A DNA stretch of 64,000 bases from JAIBJN01 sp963842305 (GCA_963842305.1 CAWJFW010000002.1:1116001-1180000), one strand, 5' to 3'. Shown: positions 7,861 through 21,362, numbered from the stretch's first letter. Program-made: numbers and translations. The notes: generated by a model not told the origin, from the letters alone.

Positions 7861-8025
7861 CGGTGGAAAACTTTTCCCGGATTGCCCCCGCCGCATCGGG
7901 GCCCCGCTGAAGTTCTCCTCTATGCCCTGGAGTTTCGGCTCTCCGGCGCCTTCCGGCCCCCCTCCGTGGGAGTTGACTTCGTCACCCTTACGGGGTTGAC
8001 CGTTCTACTTCACCTCTAAACCGCA
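7861..8025. other. 165-nt leader before the EamA transporter
   Basis: This stretch has no ORF. TTGACT near 7973 and TTGACC near 7997 could be -35 boxes, but no convincing -10 follows. No riboswitch family is recognised. Confidence 0.3.
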
Positions 8026-8901
8026 GTGATTCCGGTTTTTCTCGCCCTGGCATCGGCCGTTTGCTTCGGGGCGATGTCGGTGGCGTTGCGAGTCGGGCTC
8101 CGTGCGCACCCCGAGCCAGCCGCGGCCACGGTCGCAACGACGTTCTTCGCGCTGCTCGTGGCGGTTGCCGCGGCTCTTGTCGAGCCGGGGGGCCGCGCGC
8201 TCGCCCATCCCGAAGAGCTCGCCGTCTTCGCCCTCGCCGGCTTGCTCGCGCCGGGCGTCTCGCAGATCTTCCTCGTGCTCGCGATCCGCGACGTCGGCGC
8301 GGGGCGGGCGTCGGTCGCCGTGGGAAGCGCCCCGCTCTTCACGGCGACCCTCGCCATCCTCCTCCTGGACGAGCCGTTCCAGTGGCCACTGGCCCTCGGT
8401 GCGCTTCTGATCGTCGGCGCCGGCATCGTCCTTGCGGCGGAGACGGTGCGCCCGGCGCACTTTCGGCTCGTCGGGATCGCCTTCGCCCTGACGGCGACGA
8501 TGCTGTTCTCGGCCCGGGATATCGTCGTCCGTTGGTATTCGGAGGACGCCGCGATCGGCTCGGCCCAAGCGGCGGCGGTGGCCTTCGCCGCCGGCGTGCT
8601 CGTCAGCGTTGGCTACGCCGCCGTCGTGAGAGGGGACGCCCTCGGCGCGGCACTGACCAGTCCGGGACTGCTTCGATTCGTTCCTGCCGGAGCGTTCTTC
8701 GGCCTCTCCTACGTCCTCCTCTTCGAGGCGTACTACCGCGGCAAGGTCACGGTGGTCTCACCGCTGGTGGCGACCGAGTCTCTCTGGGGCGTCCTTCTCG
8801 CGGCGCTCGTCCTGGGCAGTAGCGAGCTGATCGGCCCGCGGCTGGTCCTCGGCGCCGGCCTCGTGGTTGCGGGCGGGGCACTCATCGGCGCCTTTCGCTG
8901 A
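8026..8901 (+). CDS. EamA/DMT-superfamily permease
   Basis: A 291-residue integral membrane protein with ten predicted hydrophobic helices in two EamA repeats. Repeat 1 contains FLALASAVCFGAMSVALRVG and ends at LIVGAGIVLAAE; repeat 2 contains VGIAFALTATMLFSARDIVVRW and ends at LGAGLVVAGGALIGAF. Such proteins export or exchange small metabolites; the substrate cannot be predicted. The GTG start is the first codon giving a full helix 1. It stands alone between a terminator and a convergent tRNA. Confidence 0.88.
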   Translation: MIPVFLALASAVCFGAMSVALRVGLRAHPEPAAATVATTFFALLVAVAAALVEPGGRALAHPEELAVFALAGLLAPGVSQIFLVLAIRDVGAGRASVAVGSAPLFTATLAILLLDEPFQWPLALGALLIVGAGIVLAAETVRPAHFRLVGIAFALTATMLFSARDIVVRWYSEDAAIGSAQAAAVAFAAGVLVSVGYAAVVRGDALGAALTSPGLLRFVPAGAFFGLSYVLLFEAYYRGKVTVVSPLVATESLWGVLLAALVLGSSELIGPRLVLGAGLVVAGGALIGAFR

Positions 8902-8979
8902 GGCGGGTGGCCCTCAGTCCGTGGCAGTCGCGACGACCCCTCACCTCCGCCCCTCGCGTGCGCTCGATCCCGAGAACGA

Positions 8980-9003
8980 GAAAAGCCTCGCTGTTGCGGG
9001 GCT
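8980..9003 (-). terminator. Terminator for tRNA-Asn
   Basis: On the minus strand AGCCCCGC/GCGAGGCT pairs, with one mismatch, around a 4-nt loop, followed by TTTTC. It lies just past the tRNA 3' end. Confidence 0.75.
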
Positions 9004-9008
9004 TCGGT

Positions 9009-9084
<76 letters not shown>

Positions 9085-9102
9085 TCGCTCGGCGCGAAAA
9101 GT

Positions 9103-10755
9103 CTAGCGAAGCTCCGTTTCCACCTTCTCCAGCGCGTCGTGGATCCGCGCCAGGACTCCCTGCAGCTCGACCGTGCGAGCCATGTCCTCGCCGGAGAGGT
9201 CGGCGAGCTCCCGCCGCACGAGCCGCTCCTCGAGCCGGAGGACGAGCTCGCGCGCGACGTCCTCGTCCAGGCCCTCATCGGCGACGGTCGCGTCCAGTTC
9301 GGCCCGCAAGCCGACCAGCTCCTCGTCGGCCTCTCCCTCGCCGACCAGATATGCCCGCAGACGGCGGTGGAGCGGGTTGTCGAAGTGCCTGTCGTCGAGG
9401 CCTCTGAGGTACCGCTCGGCCAGATCGGGCCGTGCGGCGCAGATGGCGAGAAAGTCGCGCTCGAGACGGTCGCCCGCGCCAAGCAGCTTCCGGCTCGCCT
9501 CCCCGACCACCGTGGCGCTCCCGCCGGCAATCCGAAGCGGCACCTGGAGCCGGTCGGAGGCGTACCGCGCGGCCTCGTCGCGCTCGGGGCCCGTCGGGGC
9601 GTCGTCGATCATCCGCTGAATGCGCTCGAACGCCTCCTGGCTCGACGGGTTTGCCAGCTCGAGCTGGACGCGGTGGCGCAGGTATCCGACGGATGCCGCG
9701 AGCCGTTCCTCGAAGTCGTCCGCCGCGTCGGCCGGATCCTTCCCCGGCGGCAGGGGCACGATGCGCACGTCGAAGCCGGACCGGATCGCGAGCTCCATGC
9801 CGCGGATCGTCGCGGCCTCGCCCGCCGCGTCGGCGTCGAAGCAGAGATAGAGATGGCCGGTCAGGCGCCGGAGCTCCTTCACCTGGGGCTCCGTCAGCGC
9901 GGTGCCCATGGATGCCACCGTGGCGCCGAGCCCTGCCTGATGGAGCGCCAGGACGTCGGTGTAGCCCTCGACGACCAGCGCGCGGTCTTCCCTTGCGATC
10001 GCCGCACGGGCGCGGTCGAGCCCGTAGACGATCGAGCCCTTGCGGAAGAGCTCGCCCTCGGGCGAATTCACGTACTTCGCCGGGATCGGATCGTCCTCGC
10101 GCATGCGCCGTGCCCCGAACCCGAGCACCCGGCCGCGGGCGTCGGCCAGCGGAAAGACCAGTCTGCCAGCGTAGTAGTCGTTCCCGCGTCGGTTGACCAG
10201 GCCCGCGGCCACGAGCTCGTCCTGCTTGAAGCCCTTCGCCCGCGCCTTCTCGGCAAGCACTTCTCCGCCGGGCGAGAGGCCGAGCCGATACCCGCGGCAC
10301 ACTTCCTCGCCGAGACCCCGGCCGGAAAGGTACTCGCGCGCCGGAGCGCCCGCGGACGACTCCCAGAGGTTGCGCTCGTAGTAGGCGGCCGCCTGCTCGA
10401 GCAGGGACAGAAGTCGCGCGCGCCGTTCCCGCTTCGCCTCCGCCTGCGGCGACGTCTCCTCGTATGCGAGGGGTATCCGGTAACGCTCCGCCAGCCACTC
10501 GATCGCACCGACGAAGTCGAGGCCCTCGGTCTCCTTGACGAACGTGATCAGGTCGCCCTTCATGCCGCAGCCGAAGCAGTAGAAGAGCTTGTCGGCCGCG
10601 TTGACCGAGAAGCTGGGGGTCCGCTCCTCGTGGAACGGGCATCGACCCGTCCAGCGCGCGCCCACCTTCCTCAGCTGCGTCCGCGCGCCGACGATCTCGA
10701 CCATGTCCGCTGCGGCCTTGACCTGGTCGATCGAAGCCTGGGCGATTATCGCCAT
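9103..10755 (-). CDS. dnaG: DNA primase DnaG
   Basis: A 550-residue bacterial primase that makes RNA primers at the fork. The N-terminal zinc ribbon (CPFHEERTPSFSV with YCFGCG, residues about 39-65) is followed by the catalytic core and a TOPRIM domain (LVVEGYTDVLALHQAG, then LCFDADAAGEAA). The C-terminal helicase-binding part is short and acidic. The ATG start overlaps the dGTPase stop by 10 nt, so the two form one unit (dgt-dnaG), an arrangement known in actinobacteria. Confidence 0.97.
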   Translation of the reverse strand: MAIIAQASIDQVKAAADMVEIVGARTQLRKVGARWTGRCPFHEERTPSFSVNAADKLFYCFGCGMKGDLITFVKETEGLDFVGAIEWLAERYRIPLAYEETSPQAEAKRERRARLLSLLEQAAAYYERNLWESSAGAPAREYLSGRGLGEEVCRGYRLGLSPGGEVLAEKARAKGFKQDELVAAGLVNRRGNDYYAGRLVFPLADARGRVLGFGARRMREDDPIPAKYVNSPEGELFRKGSIVYGLDRARAAIAREDRALVVEGYTDVLALHQAGLGATVASMGTALTEPQVKELRRLTGHLYLCFDADAAGEAATIRGMELAIRSGFDVRIVPLPPGKDPADAADDFEERLAASVGYLRHRVQLELANPSSQEAFERIQRMIDDAPTGPERDEAARYASDRLQVPLRIAGGSATVVGEASRKLLGAGDRLERDFLAICAARPDLAERYLRGLDDRHFDNPLHRRLRAYLVGEGEADEELVGLRAELDATVADEGLDEDVARELVLRLEERLVRRELADLSGEDMARTVELQGVLARIHDALEKVETELR

Positions 10756-11741
10756 GCGAGGGCGAAGCGGTCGGTCATGCCCGAGACGTAGTCGGCTATC
10801 CGCTCCGGCAGGTCGCCGGGCCGGTCGGGAGGGAGCTCGTCCGGGTGGTCGACCAGCCGGTCGAAGATCCTGCGCACCGCGGCGACGGCAATCGTCCGCT
10901 GCTCTTGCGCGGCGGGCCCGAGGTACACGCGCTCGAACATGAACGCCCGTAGGTCGAGCATCGCCCGGCCGATCTCGTCGCTCTGGACGATGTCGCCGGC
11001 TTGGGCCGAGGCCTCGACGATGTCGTGGACGAGCGTGTCGATCCGGCGCGAGCCGCGCGAGCCAAGAAGCGCGATTTCCTCGTACGGCAACTCCTCGTGC
11101 CGGAGCACGTCGGCCCGCAGCGCATCGTCGATGTCGTGGTTGATGTAGGCGACGCGGTCGACGAGGCGCACGATCTTCCCCTCGAGCGTCGCCGGCTCGC
11201 CCTGTCCAGTGTGGTGGAGGATCCCGTCGCGCGTCTCGACGGTGAGGTTCAGGCCGCGGCCGTCGCGCTCGAGCACCTCGACAACCCTGAGGGACTGCTC
11301 GTTGTGGCGGAACGAGCGGCCGAAGCGCTCGGAGAGCGCCCCGTCGAGCGCCTCCTCCCCGGTGTGGCCGAACGGGGCGTGGCCGAGGTCGTGGCCGAGC
11401 GCGATCGCCTCGGCAAGGTCCTCGTTCAGGCGCAGAGCGCGGGCCACGGTGCGCGAGATCCCCGCCGTTTCGAGAGTGTGTGTGAGCCGCGTGCGGTAGT
11501 GATCGCCTTGCGGGTCGATGAACACCTGCGTCTTGTGCTTGAGGCGCCGGAAGGCCTTGCAGTGGACGATGCGGTCGCGGTCGCGCTGGAACGGCGTGCG
11601 GAGACGGCATTCCTCCTCCTCCGCATGCGCACGGCCCCGCGTCTCGTATGACCGCACGGCGAGCGGGGAGAGCCAGCTCTCCTCCTGCTCGCGGACGCGC
11701 GCTTCGAAGGCATCCGCAACTCTCCCAGCTACGTCGGGCAT
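10746..11741 (-). CDS. dgt: Deoxyguanosinetriphosphate triphosphohydrolase-like protein
   Basis: A 331-residue HD-domain protein of the dGTPase family (type 2). Metal-binding residues are in RTRLTHTLE and ALGHDLGHAPFGHTGE. It hydrolyses dNTPs to deoxynucleosides and triphosphate and so tunes the dNTP pool. The ATG at 11741 (MPDVAGRVADAFEARV) has a TAGCGT hexamer 7 nt upstream; an in-frame extension beyond it lacks homology. It is coupled to dnaG. Confidence 0.92.
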   Translation of the reverse strand: MPDVAGRVADAFEARVREQEESWLSPLAVRSYETRGRAHAEEEECRLRTPFQRDRDRIVHCKAFRRLKHKTQVFIDPQGDHYRTRLTHTLETAGISRTVARALRLNEDLAEAIALGHDLGHAPFGHTGEEALDGALSERFGRSFRHNEQSLRVVEVLERDGRGLNLTVETRDGILHHTGQGEPATLEGKIVRLVDRVAYINHDIDDALRADVLRHEELPYEEIALLGSRGSRRIDTLVHDIVEASAQAGDIVQSDEIGRAMLDLRAFMFERVYLGPAAQEQRTIAVAAVRRIFDRLVDHPDELPPDRPGDLPERIADYVSGMTDRFALAWR

Positions 11742-11748
11742 GACCCCA

Positions 11749-11754
11749 ACGCTA
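11749..11754 (-). promoter_or_regulatory. -10 hexamer TAGCGT, leaderless dgt
   Basis: TAGCGT is 7 nt before the ATG, in the 16-nt gap after the SDR gene. Confidence 0.45.
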
Positions 11755-11757
11755 GCG

Positions 11758-12543
11758 CTAGATGATGATGGGGACCGTGCCCCCGTCTGCGCTCCACGCA
11801 GCTCCCGTGACGTAGCCGGCACGGTCCGAGCACAGGAACACGACCACGCCGGCGATCTCCTCCGGCTCGGCCAGTCGTCCGAGTGGACGGCCCTTGGCGA
11901 CGGCGGCGAGCGCTTCCTCCCTGCTCTTGCCGGAGCGCGCCGCGGCCTGGTCGGCGAGGCCCCCCGGCGCGTGCCACGCGGGCGAGGCCGTCGGCCCCGG
12001 CGTGACGGCGTTGCTGAGGATGCCGTCGCCGGCGTAGAGGTCGGCGACGAGACGCGAGAGCGACAGCACGGCCGCCTTCGTGACGCTGTAATGCGGCATC
12101 GAGGTCGAGGGGCGCTTCCCCGCGGTCGAGCTGACGTTGACGATGCGGCCGGAGCCGCGCTCCCGCATGCCCGGCAGCACCGCCTGGATCGCGCGGACGT
12201 AGCTCATGACGTTCAGCTGCCACATCGAGTCCCAGTCGTCGTCTGAGAGCTCCTCGAACCCGACGTGCGCGGCGATGCCGACGTTGTTGATCAGGCAGTC
12301 GACCTGACCGAACTCCTCCTCGGCGCGGGCGATCAGCTCGGCGGGCGCCTCCGGCCGGGCAAGATCCGCCGCGAACCCGAGCGCGGCGCCGGCGTCGGCC
12401 CGCGCCGCCTCGACCCGCTGCTCGTCCCGTCCGGAGACGACCACGCGGGCGCCTTCCTCGGCCAGCAGCCGCGCCGTCTCGAGCCCGATGCCAGCGGTCG
12501 AGCCGGTGACGACGCAGACACGATCTTCGAGGCCGAGATGCAC
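11758..12543 (-). CDS. SDR family NAD(P)-dependent oxidoreductase
   Basis: A 261-residue classical short-chain dehydrogenase/reductase. The cofactor motif TGSTAGIG (residues about 14-21), the structural motif NNVG, and catalytic Ser and YSVTK (Tyr-x3-Lys) are present, with a C-terminal GGTVPIII. R39 after the second strand (SGRDEQR) suggests an NADP preference. The substrate is unknown. A TAGGCT hexamer sits 8 nt before the GTG, fitting a nearly leaderless start. Confidence 0.92.
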   Translation of the reverse strand: MHLGLEDRVCVVTGSTAGIGLETARLLAEEGARVVVSGRDEQRVEAARADAGAALGFAADLARPEAPAELIARAEEEFGQVDCLINNVGIAAHVGFEELSDDDWDSMWQLNVMSYVRAIQAVLPGMRERGSGRIVNVSSTAGKRPSTSMPHYSVTKAAVLSLSRLVADLYAGDGILSNAVTPGPTASPAWHAPGGLADQAAARSGKSREEALAAVAKGRPLGRLAEPEEIAGVVVFLCSDRAGYVTGAAWSADGGTVPIII

Positions 12544-12573
12544 GGCGGCGAAGCCTACCGCGCTCGAGCCCGT

Positions 12574-13416
12574 CTACGGCCCGGGCGCGACGATCGTCCG
12601 GAGCGGGCTGGTCCTGCTGTTCCCGTGCTCGTCCTCGGCAATGATGCGGAACTGGTCGGACTCGCCGGGCATCGTCGTGAAGAGCACGGCTTGTCGTCCG
12701 GTCGTCGACCCCTCGGCGACGGTCTCCCAGGCGGCGCCGGAGTCCTCGATGCGCTGCTCCAGGCGCCAGAACGCGAGCCCCGAGCCGCCGGCGTCGCGGA
12801 CGGTGAATTCGACGTCGTACGTCACGTCAGCGGGCGGATCCGGCTGCGGAAACGAGATGAACGGCGCGCGGAGATCGTGGACGGCACGGGAGCCGTTCGG
12901 TGCCCGGTCGAGGCAGCCTCCGGCGCACGTGCTCTCGCCCTCGAAGAAGGCGAGTGCCTGCCACCGGTAGCCGGCCGGATCGCCGAGCAGTCCGCGGCGG
13001 ATCGAGACTTCGACGGCATGCCGGTTGGGCCGAGACACGTCGGCTCTTCCCAAAAACTCCGCCTGCTGGTCGAGCACGACGCCGACCAGGTGGCCGCGCG
13101 ACGACACGATGAGCACGCTCCGCTCCGTCGTGCGGTCGGCGTCGACGCTGATCTCGATGAAGAGGAAGTTGGGCGTCCTCCGCCCCAGGAGCGAACCCGG
13201 CCAGTTGTCGAAGGTTGTGATCGTGTGCGTGACGTTCCTGCCGGAATGACCCTGCTCGACCGAGCTGATGTCGAGGCGCCCGGGGCGGTCGTTGGGATCC
13301 TGGAACGTGTCCGTCCCGGCCCACGCCACGTCCGCCCCTGCGAGCGCGACCAGCACGGCGGCGGGCACCGCCAAGAGCCTTGCTCGGCGTCCGAGCCTTC
13401 CCTTTCCGTCAGCCAC
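12574..13416 (-). CDS. Secreted protein of unknown function
   Basis: A 280-residue protein with a clear signal peptide (RRARLLAVPAAVLVALAGADVAWA) and a beta-rich mature part. It has a Cys pair (STCAGGC) and a C-terminal region, about residue 190 onward, reading like a fibronectin/immunoglobulin-like fold (YDVEFTVRDAGGSGLAFWRLEQ, then DQFRIIAEDEHGNS). No enzyme motif is seen. The start is a choice between GTG at 13416 and TTG at 13425; the GTG is used. It is divergent from the cupin gene. Confidence 0.75.
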   Translation of the reverse strand: MADGKGRLGRRARLLAVPAAVLVALAGADVAWAGTDTFQDPNDRPGRLDISSVEQGHSGRNVTHTITTFDNWPGSLLGRRTPNFLFIEISVDADRTTERSVLIVSSRGHLVGVVLDQQAEFLGRADVSRPNRHAVEVSIRRGLLGDPAGYRWQALAFFEGESTCAGGCLDRAPNGSRAVHDLRAPFISFPQPDPPADVTYDVEFTVRDAGGSGLAFWRLEQRIEDSGAAWETVAEGSTTGRQAVLFTTMPGESDQFRIIAEDEHGNSRTSPLRTIVAPGP

Positions 13417-13475
13417 CGTGCGCAACCGTACACCCGAAGCGCGTGCCGGCCAAACTTCGCCGTCGCGAACGTCAA

Positions 13476-13481
13476 TACCAT
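13476..13481 (+). promoter_or_regulatory. -10 hexamer TACCAT, leaderless cupin gene
   Basis: TACCAT is 6 nt before the ATG at 13488. Confidence 0.5.
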
Positions 13482-13487
13482 CTCTCC

Positions 13488-13904
13488 ATGGCCTATGCCT
13501 ACGGCTCCATCGACGAGCTCGGGACGGGCGTCTTCCGCAAGGTCCGACAGGCGCTCGGCGTGACGGCGTTCGGCGTCAACGCCATGGTGCTGCCGGCCCA
13601 GACCGGCTGGTTCGAGCACTTCCACGACGAGCAGGACGAGCTCTACTTCGTGCACCAGGGCCTCGCCGGCTTCGAGGTTGAAGGTGAGAGCTTCGAGCTC
13701 GGCCCCGGAGGCGTCTGCCATGTTGAGTCGACTTCGCCCCGGCGCGTCTGGAATGCCGGCGACGGGACTCTCGTCCTGCTGGTGGTGGGCGGCAAGGGCG
13801 GCTACATCGGCCGCGACGGGCATATGGTCGACCCTGTGGACGAGGAGCGGCGCCGCGCGTTCAGCGCCGGCGAGGAGGCCGTCATCCGGCGACTTCCCGA
13901 GTGA
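13488..13904 (+). CDS. Cupin-domain protein
   Basis: A 138-residue single cupin barrel. Motif 1 (EHFHDEQDELYFVHQG) supplies the metal-binding His and Glu; motif 2 (GPGGVCHVESTSPRRVWN) has His in the expected place. The tail (IGRDGHMVDPVDEERR) extends beyond the barrel. The substrate is unknown: small cupins include isomerases, dioxygenases and sugar-binding proteins. Its stop overlaps the next gene's GTG by 4 nt. Confidence 0.85.
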   Translation: MAYAYGSIDELGTGVFRKVRQALGVTAFGVNAMVLPAQTGWFEHFHDEQDELYFVHQGLAGFEVEGESFELGPGGVCHVESTSPRRVWNAGDGTLVLLVVGGKGGYIGRDGHMVDPVDEERRRAFSAGEEAVIRRLPE

Positions 13905-14485
13905 CGATCGTCTACCTCGCCCGGCACGGCGAGAGCGACTGGAACGCCGCAAACCGCTTCCAGGGGCACAGCGACCGCCCGCTGACGGCGCTCGGGCGCC
14001 AACAGGCCGAGGCGCTCGCGGACGACGTTGCCGGGCTGGCGTTCCTCGCAGCCGTCTACACGAGCCCGCTGCGGCGCGCGCTCGACACGGCTGCCGTGGT
14101 GGGCGCGCGCACCGGCCTGGAGCCCGTTTCGGTCGACGACCTCCGTGAGGTCGACGTCGGGGCCTGGGCGGGGCTGAGCCGCGACGAGGTGGCCGCGCGC
14201 TTCCCGGACGGGCTCGAGCGCTGGCTCGCCGGCGGCGAGGGCTGGGAGGCCGGCGAGACCTACGACGCGATGTCCTCTCGTGTGCTCGCCGCGCTCCGTC
14301 GGATCGCGGATGCCCACCCCGAGGACGCCGTCCTGATCGTCTCGCACGGCGGGCCGATCCGGGCCATCCAGGCGGCGGCCGCAGGGCTCGACGTGCACGA
14401 GTACCGCCGTCTGCGCCGCGTCGAGCCAAACGCCCGCCTGTCCCGCGTAGCCGTCGAGAACGGCAGGATCGCGAAGCTAGACTGA
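13901..14485 (+). CDS. Histidine phosphatase (phosphoglycerate mutase-like) family protein
   Basis: A 194-residue branch-1 histidine phosphatase. The phosphohistidine is in ARHGESDWN, the second Arg in YTSPLRRALDTA, the Glu in LREVDVGAWAGL, and the second His in VSHGGPIRAI. Likely a phosphatase for a small phosphorylated metabolite rather than a glycolytic mutase, from its length. The GTG start overlaps the cupin stop (GTGA), and its last codons contain the -10 of the next gene. Confidence 0.92.
   Translation: MTIVYLARHGESDWNAANRFQGHSDRPLTALGRQQAEALADDVAGLAFLAAVYTSPLRRALDTAAVVGARTGLEPVSVDDLREVDVGAWAGLSRDEVAARFPDGLERWLAGGEGWEAGETYDAMSSRVLAALRRIADAHPEDAVLIVSHGGPIRAIQAAAAGLDVHEYRRLRRVEPNARLSRVAVENGRIAKLD
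14478..14483 (+). promoter_or_regulatory. -10 hexamer TAGACT, leaderless small gene at 14490
   Basis: TAGACT is 6 nt before the GTG, inside the end of the phosphatase gene. Confidence 0.5.
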
Positions 14486-14489
14486 GCGC

Positions 14490-14732
14490 GTGGAGGACTA
14501 CACGAACAAGTACACCGGCGAGCAGGTCGAGGTCGAACTCTTCGGCGGTGAGTACCAGGAGGGGACGCTCACCGCCTACTGCGCGGTCGCCGGCATTCCC
14601 CACCTGGAGCTGAACGGCCACATTCTCGTCCCCTTGCAGAACATCGCCTCCCTCCACTGCTCGAGCCGCTGCGACGCTCCCGAGCCCGACTGGCCGCCGC
14701 GCGGCCTGGCCGAGAGCGAAGGCGAGCCCTAG
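14490..14732 (+). CDS. Small protein, function unknown
   Basis: An 80-residue protein with a predicted small beta-sheet domain (VEVELFGGEYQEGTLTAYCAVAG, then HILVPLQNIASLHC) reminiscent of an SH3- or Sm-like barrel. That resemblance is only by eye. It contains two cysteines near the C-terminus (HCSSRC). It is packed between two genes on the same strand and has a leaderless-type start, which supports it being real. Confidence 0.6.
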   Translation: MEDYTNKYTGEQVEVELFGGEYQEGTLTAYCAVAGIPHLELNGHILVPLQNIASLHCSSRCDAPEPDWPPRGLAESEGEP

Positions 14733-14745
14733 GGCCTGGCGGAAC

Positions 14746-15588
14746 GTGCGCAGCAGGCTCCTCGCCGCGCGCAACATCGCAAAGGCGCTCATCCTCTACG
14801 GCGTCATCGCCGGAGGCCTCTTCGCACTGGGATGGTGGCTCGGCGGCCTCCGCCTGGGCAGCGTGTTCCTCGTCGTCGGGCTCCTCATGGCGGCGACGGT
14901 CTTCTGGTACGGGCCGCGCGTGATCCTCGCCTCACTCGGTGCGCGCGAGCTGCAGATCGCCGAGTCACCCGTGCTGCACTCGACGGTCGAGCGCCTCGCC
15001 CTGATCGCGAAAGTCGACCGTCCGAAGCTCTACCTCATCGCCGACGGCCATCCTCGCGCGCTCTCGGTCGGCCGCGGGGCGGGCGCCTCCGGAGTCGCCT
15101 TGACGCAGGGCCTGCTCACCCTGCTGACGCCGGCCGAGGTCGAAGGGGTTCTCGCGCACGAGCTCGCCCACGCGCGCCATCGCGACTTGCTCGTTCAGAC
15201 GCCGGTGGTGCTGATCGCCGGCTGGCTCGTCGAGACGAGCCGGATCGGGGGCTTCCTCGAGCGGGCGCTCCTCTTCGTGTTCGGCCCGATCGCCGCGAGC
15301 ATCATCCAGGTCTTTCTCTCGCCCAAACGCGAGCTCGCCGCCGACCTGGGCGCCGCGGAGATCTGCGGCACGCCCCACCCGCTCGCCGACGCCCTCGTCC
15401 GCATCGAGCAGGCGGAGGAACTCGTCCGCTTCCAGGGGAGCCCCGTGCTCGAGCCGCTCTACATCGTCAACCCGTTCGAGCCGGCCGGGCTCGCCGCGAT
15501 GTTCTCGACACACCCGCCGGTGGGAGAGCGCGTCAGCCGCCTGCGCGCGCTCGATCCCGAGTGGCGGGACAAGCTGCGGGCGGCGTGA
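14746..15588 (+). CDS. M48 family zinc metalloprotease (HtpX-like)
   Basis: A 280-residue membrane protease. It has N-terminal hydrophobic helices (residues about 13-32 and 36-52), the zinc site HELAHARH (about 138-145) and the third ligand in KRELAADLGAAE. A hydrophobic segment lies between them. HtpX-type enzymes degrade misfolded membrane proteins at the cytoplasmic face. The GTG start gives a short charged N-terminus before helix 1. It is 13 nt downstream of the small gene. Confidence 0.9.
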   Translation: MRSRLLAARNIAKALILYGVIAGGLFALGWWLGGLRLGSVFLVVGLLMAATVFWYGPRVILASLGARELQIAESPVLHSTVERLALIAKVDRPKLYLIADGHPRALSVGRGAGASGVALTQGLLTLLTPAEVEGVLAHELAHARHRDLLVQTPVVLIAGWLVETSRIGGFLERALLFVFGPIAASIIQVFLSPKRELAADLGAAEICGTPHPLADALVRIEQAEELVRFQGSPVLEPLYIVNPFEPAGLAAMFSTHPPVGERVSRLRALDPEWRDKLRAA

Positions 15589-15670
15589 GACGGCAGGCGA
15601 TCCGGGCGGTGCCGTAGAGTCCTTCGAGGACAGGGTCGGCTTCCGCCTTGCGGCGGACGAAGGAGGGACG

Positions 15671-16165
15671 ATGCAACGGCGAAGGTGGCGTCGCTTCGCC
15701 ACGATCGGGATCATGGGGGCGCTCCTCGCCCTCGCAGCCGCCGGGGTCGCGGGAGCGCACCCGTTCGGCTCGTGGTCCGGGAAGAAGGGTGCCTTTGCCT
15801 GGCAGTCGCGCGTGGCCGGCTGCGGGGTCGTCCGGCACACGCCAAGCGTCGTCCACGCGCACACCCGGTGGAAGAGGAGCCTGTCGAACGGATACACGCA
15901 ACTGACGTTCATCCGCCAGATCGAGGACGAGGACACCGGCGACTGGGCGACCGTGCAGCGGGAGCGGCTCACGACCCGGAACACCGACCTCCAGGGCGAT
16001 CGCAACGTGATTCACTGGACGCGGCGGTTCAACCCCCGCGTGAGCGAGGCGGGGGCCACGAGCCGGCACATCGTGATCTTCGAGTGGTTTCGAGAACGTC
16101 CCGGGGTCGACGCCAGGGCGCTCCGCCGCGAGCGGATCTCGAGCGCCTGCATCGTCGGCCGCTAG
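15671..16165 (+). CDS. Secreted protein of unknown function
   Basis: A 164-residue exported protein. The signal peptide (RRRWRRFATIGIMGALLALAAAGVAGAHP) is preceded by an excellent Shine-Dalgarno (GGAGGGACG before ATG). The mature part has two cysteines (AGCGVVRH and SSACIVGR) likely to form a disulphide, and many Trp, Arg and His residues. No known domain is recognised. A hairpin follows 15 nt after the stop. Confidence 0.75.
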   Translation: MQRRRWRRFATIGIMGALLALAAAGVAGAHPFGSWSGKKGAFAWQSRVAGCGVVRHTPSVVHAHTRWKRSLSNGYTQLTFIRQIEDEDTGDWATVQRERLTTRNTDLQGDRNVIHWTRRFNPRVSEAGATSRHIVIFEWFRERPGVDARALRRERISSACIVGR

Positions 16166-16179
16166 GTTCCCACAACGCA

Positions 16180-16207
16180 AGAAGGGCCGCCTCTCGGCGA
16201 CCCTTCT
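16180..16207. terminator. Bidirectional hairpin between the secreted gene and the rrn operon
   Basis: Two 12-nt arms (AGAAGGGCCGCC and GGCGACCCTTCT) pair around TCTC with one wobble position. It serves either the rrn operon on the minus strand or the convergent gene. There is no U-tract. Confidence 0.7.
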
Positions 16208-16214
16208 CAAGTAA

Positions 16215-16332
<118 letters not shown>

Positions 16333-16361
16333 ATTGTGAGGATCGTGCGCGGCGAAGGCCG

Positions 16362-16385
16362 GCGCACCCTCAAAACTCCATAGCG
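16362..16385 (-). other. 3' arm of the 23S rRNA processing stem
   Basis: It pairs with 19412-19435 (about 22 of 24 positions), placing 23S in the loop of a long duplex, the usual RNase III substrate. Confidence 0.85.
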
Positions 16386-16402
16386 ACTTTATGACGGTGT
16401 TC

Positions 16403-19392
<2,990 letters not shown>

Positions 19393-19411
19393 TGAAGAAC
19401 ACCGTGTTTGC

Positions 19412-19435
19412 CGCTATGGAGTTTTCAAGGTGCGC
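19412..19435 (-). other. 5' arm of the 23S rRNA processing stem
   Basis: It is the partner of 16362-16385. It contains TTGAAAACT, a boxA-like core. Confidence 0.85.
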
Positions 19436-19471
19436 GCGGGCGATCCCGCTCGAGAAGGCCGGCCTAGGGCC

Positions 19472-19505
19472 GGTCTCTCAAAACTCAACAGCGTGTGACG
19501 TCGAG
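19472..19505 (-). other. 3' arm of the 16S rRNA processing stem in the 16S-23S spacer
   Basis: It is complementary to 21279-21312 over about 30 nt with few mismatches. The spacer (19393-19611) holds no tRNA. Confidence 0.85.
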
Positions 19506-19611
19506 GTCGACGTTTGATCTAGGCGAGCCCGGACTCCGGACGAAACGGCCGAATGGCCGTGACATCGACGGACCGGGCGCCTGCGGGAGTTAGAGCTCCC
19601 GCGTTCCCTAG

Positions 19612-21160
<1,549 letters not shown>

Positions 21161-21278
21161 ACCTTTCGCAGTCAGGCCGAAGCCTGGTTGCTAACGGTTC
21201 AGTTTCGAGCTTGAGCTCAAAGTCCCCTCGTTGAGAGGAGACGGGTTCATTGACCTCCCGCGCCGAAGCGCGCGAGGT

Positions 21279-21312
21279 TCTCGACGTACACGCTGTTGAG
21301 TTTTCAAAGACC
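21279..21312 (-). other. 5' arm of the 16S processing stem with boxA-like antitermination sequence
   Basis: On the minus strand it reads CTTTGAAAACTCAACAGCGT, closely resembling the actinobacterial rrn boxA/processing region. It pairs with 19472-19505 around 16S. Confidence 0.8.
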
Positions 21313-21333
21313 AGCGCCGCGGGCGACGGCACG

Positions 21334-21362
21334 AAAAAGGCCTCCAAGTCGCACGGGAGGCC
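21334..21362 (-). terminator. Strong Rho-independent terminator inside the rrn leader
   Basis: GGCCTCC/GGAGGCC (7 bp, 10-nt loop) is followed by TTTTT. It lies about 100 nt downstream of the consensus promoter at 21468-21496 and upstream of 16S, so it is either an attenuator or the end of a separate small RNA. Confidence 0.85.
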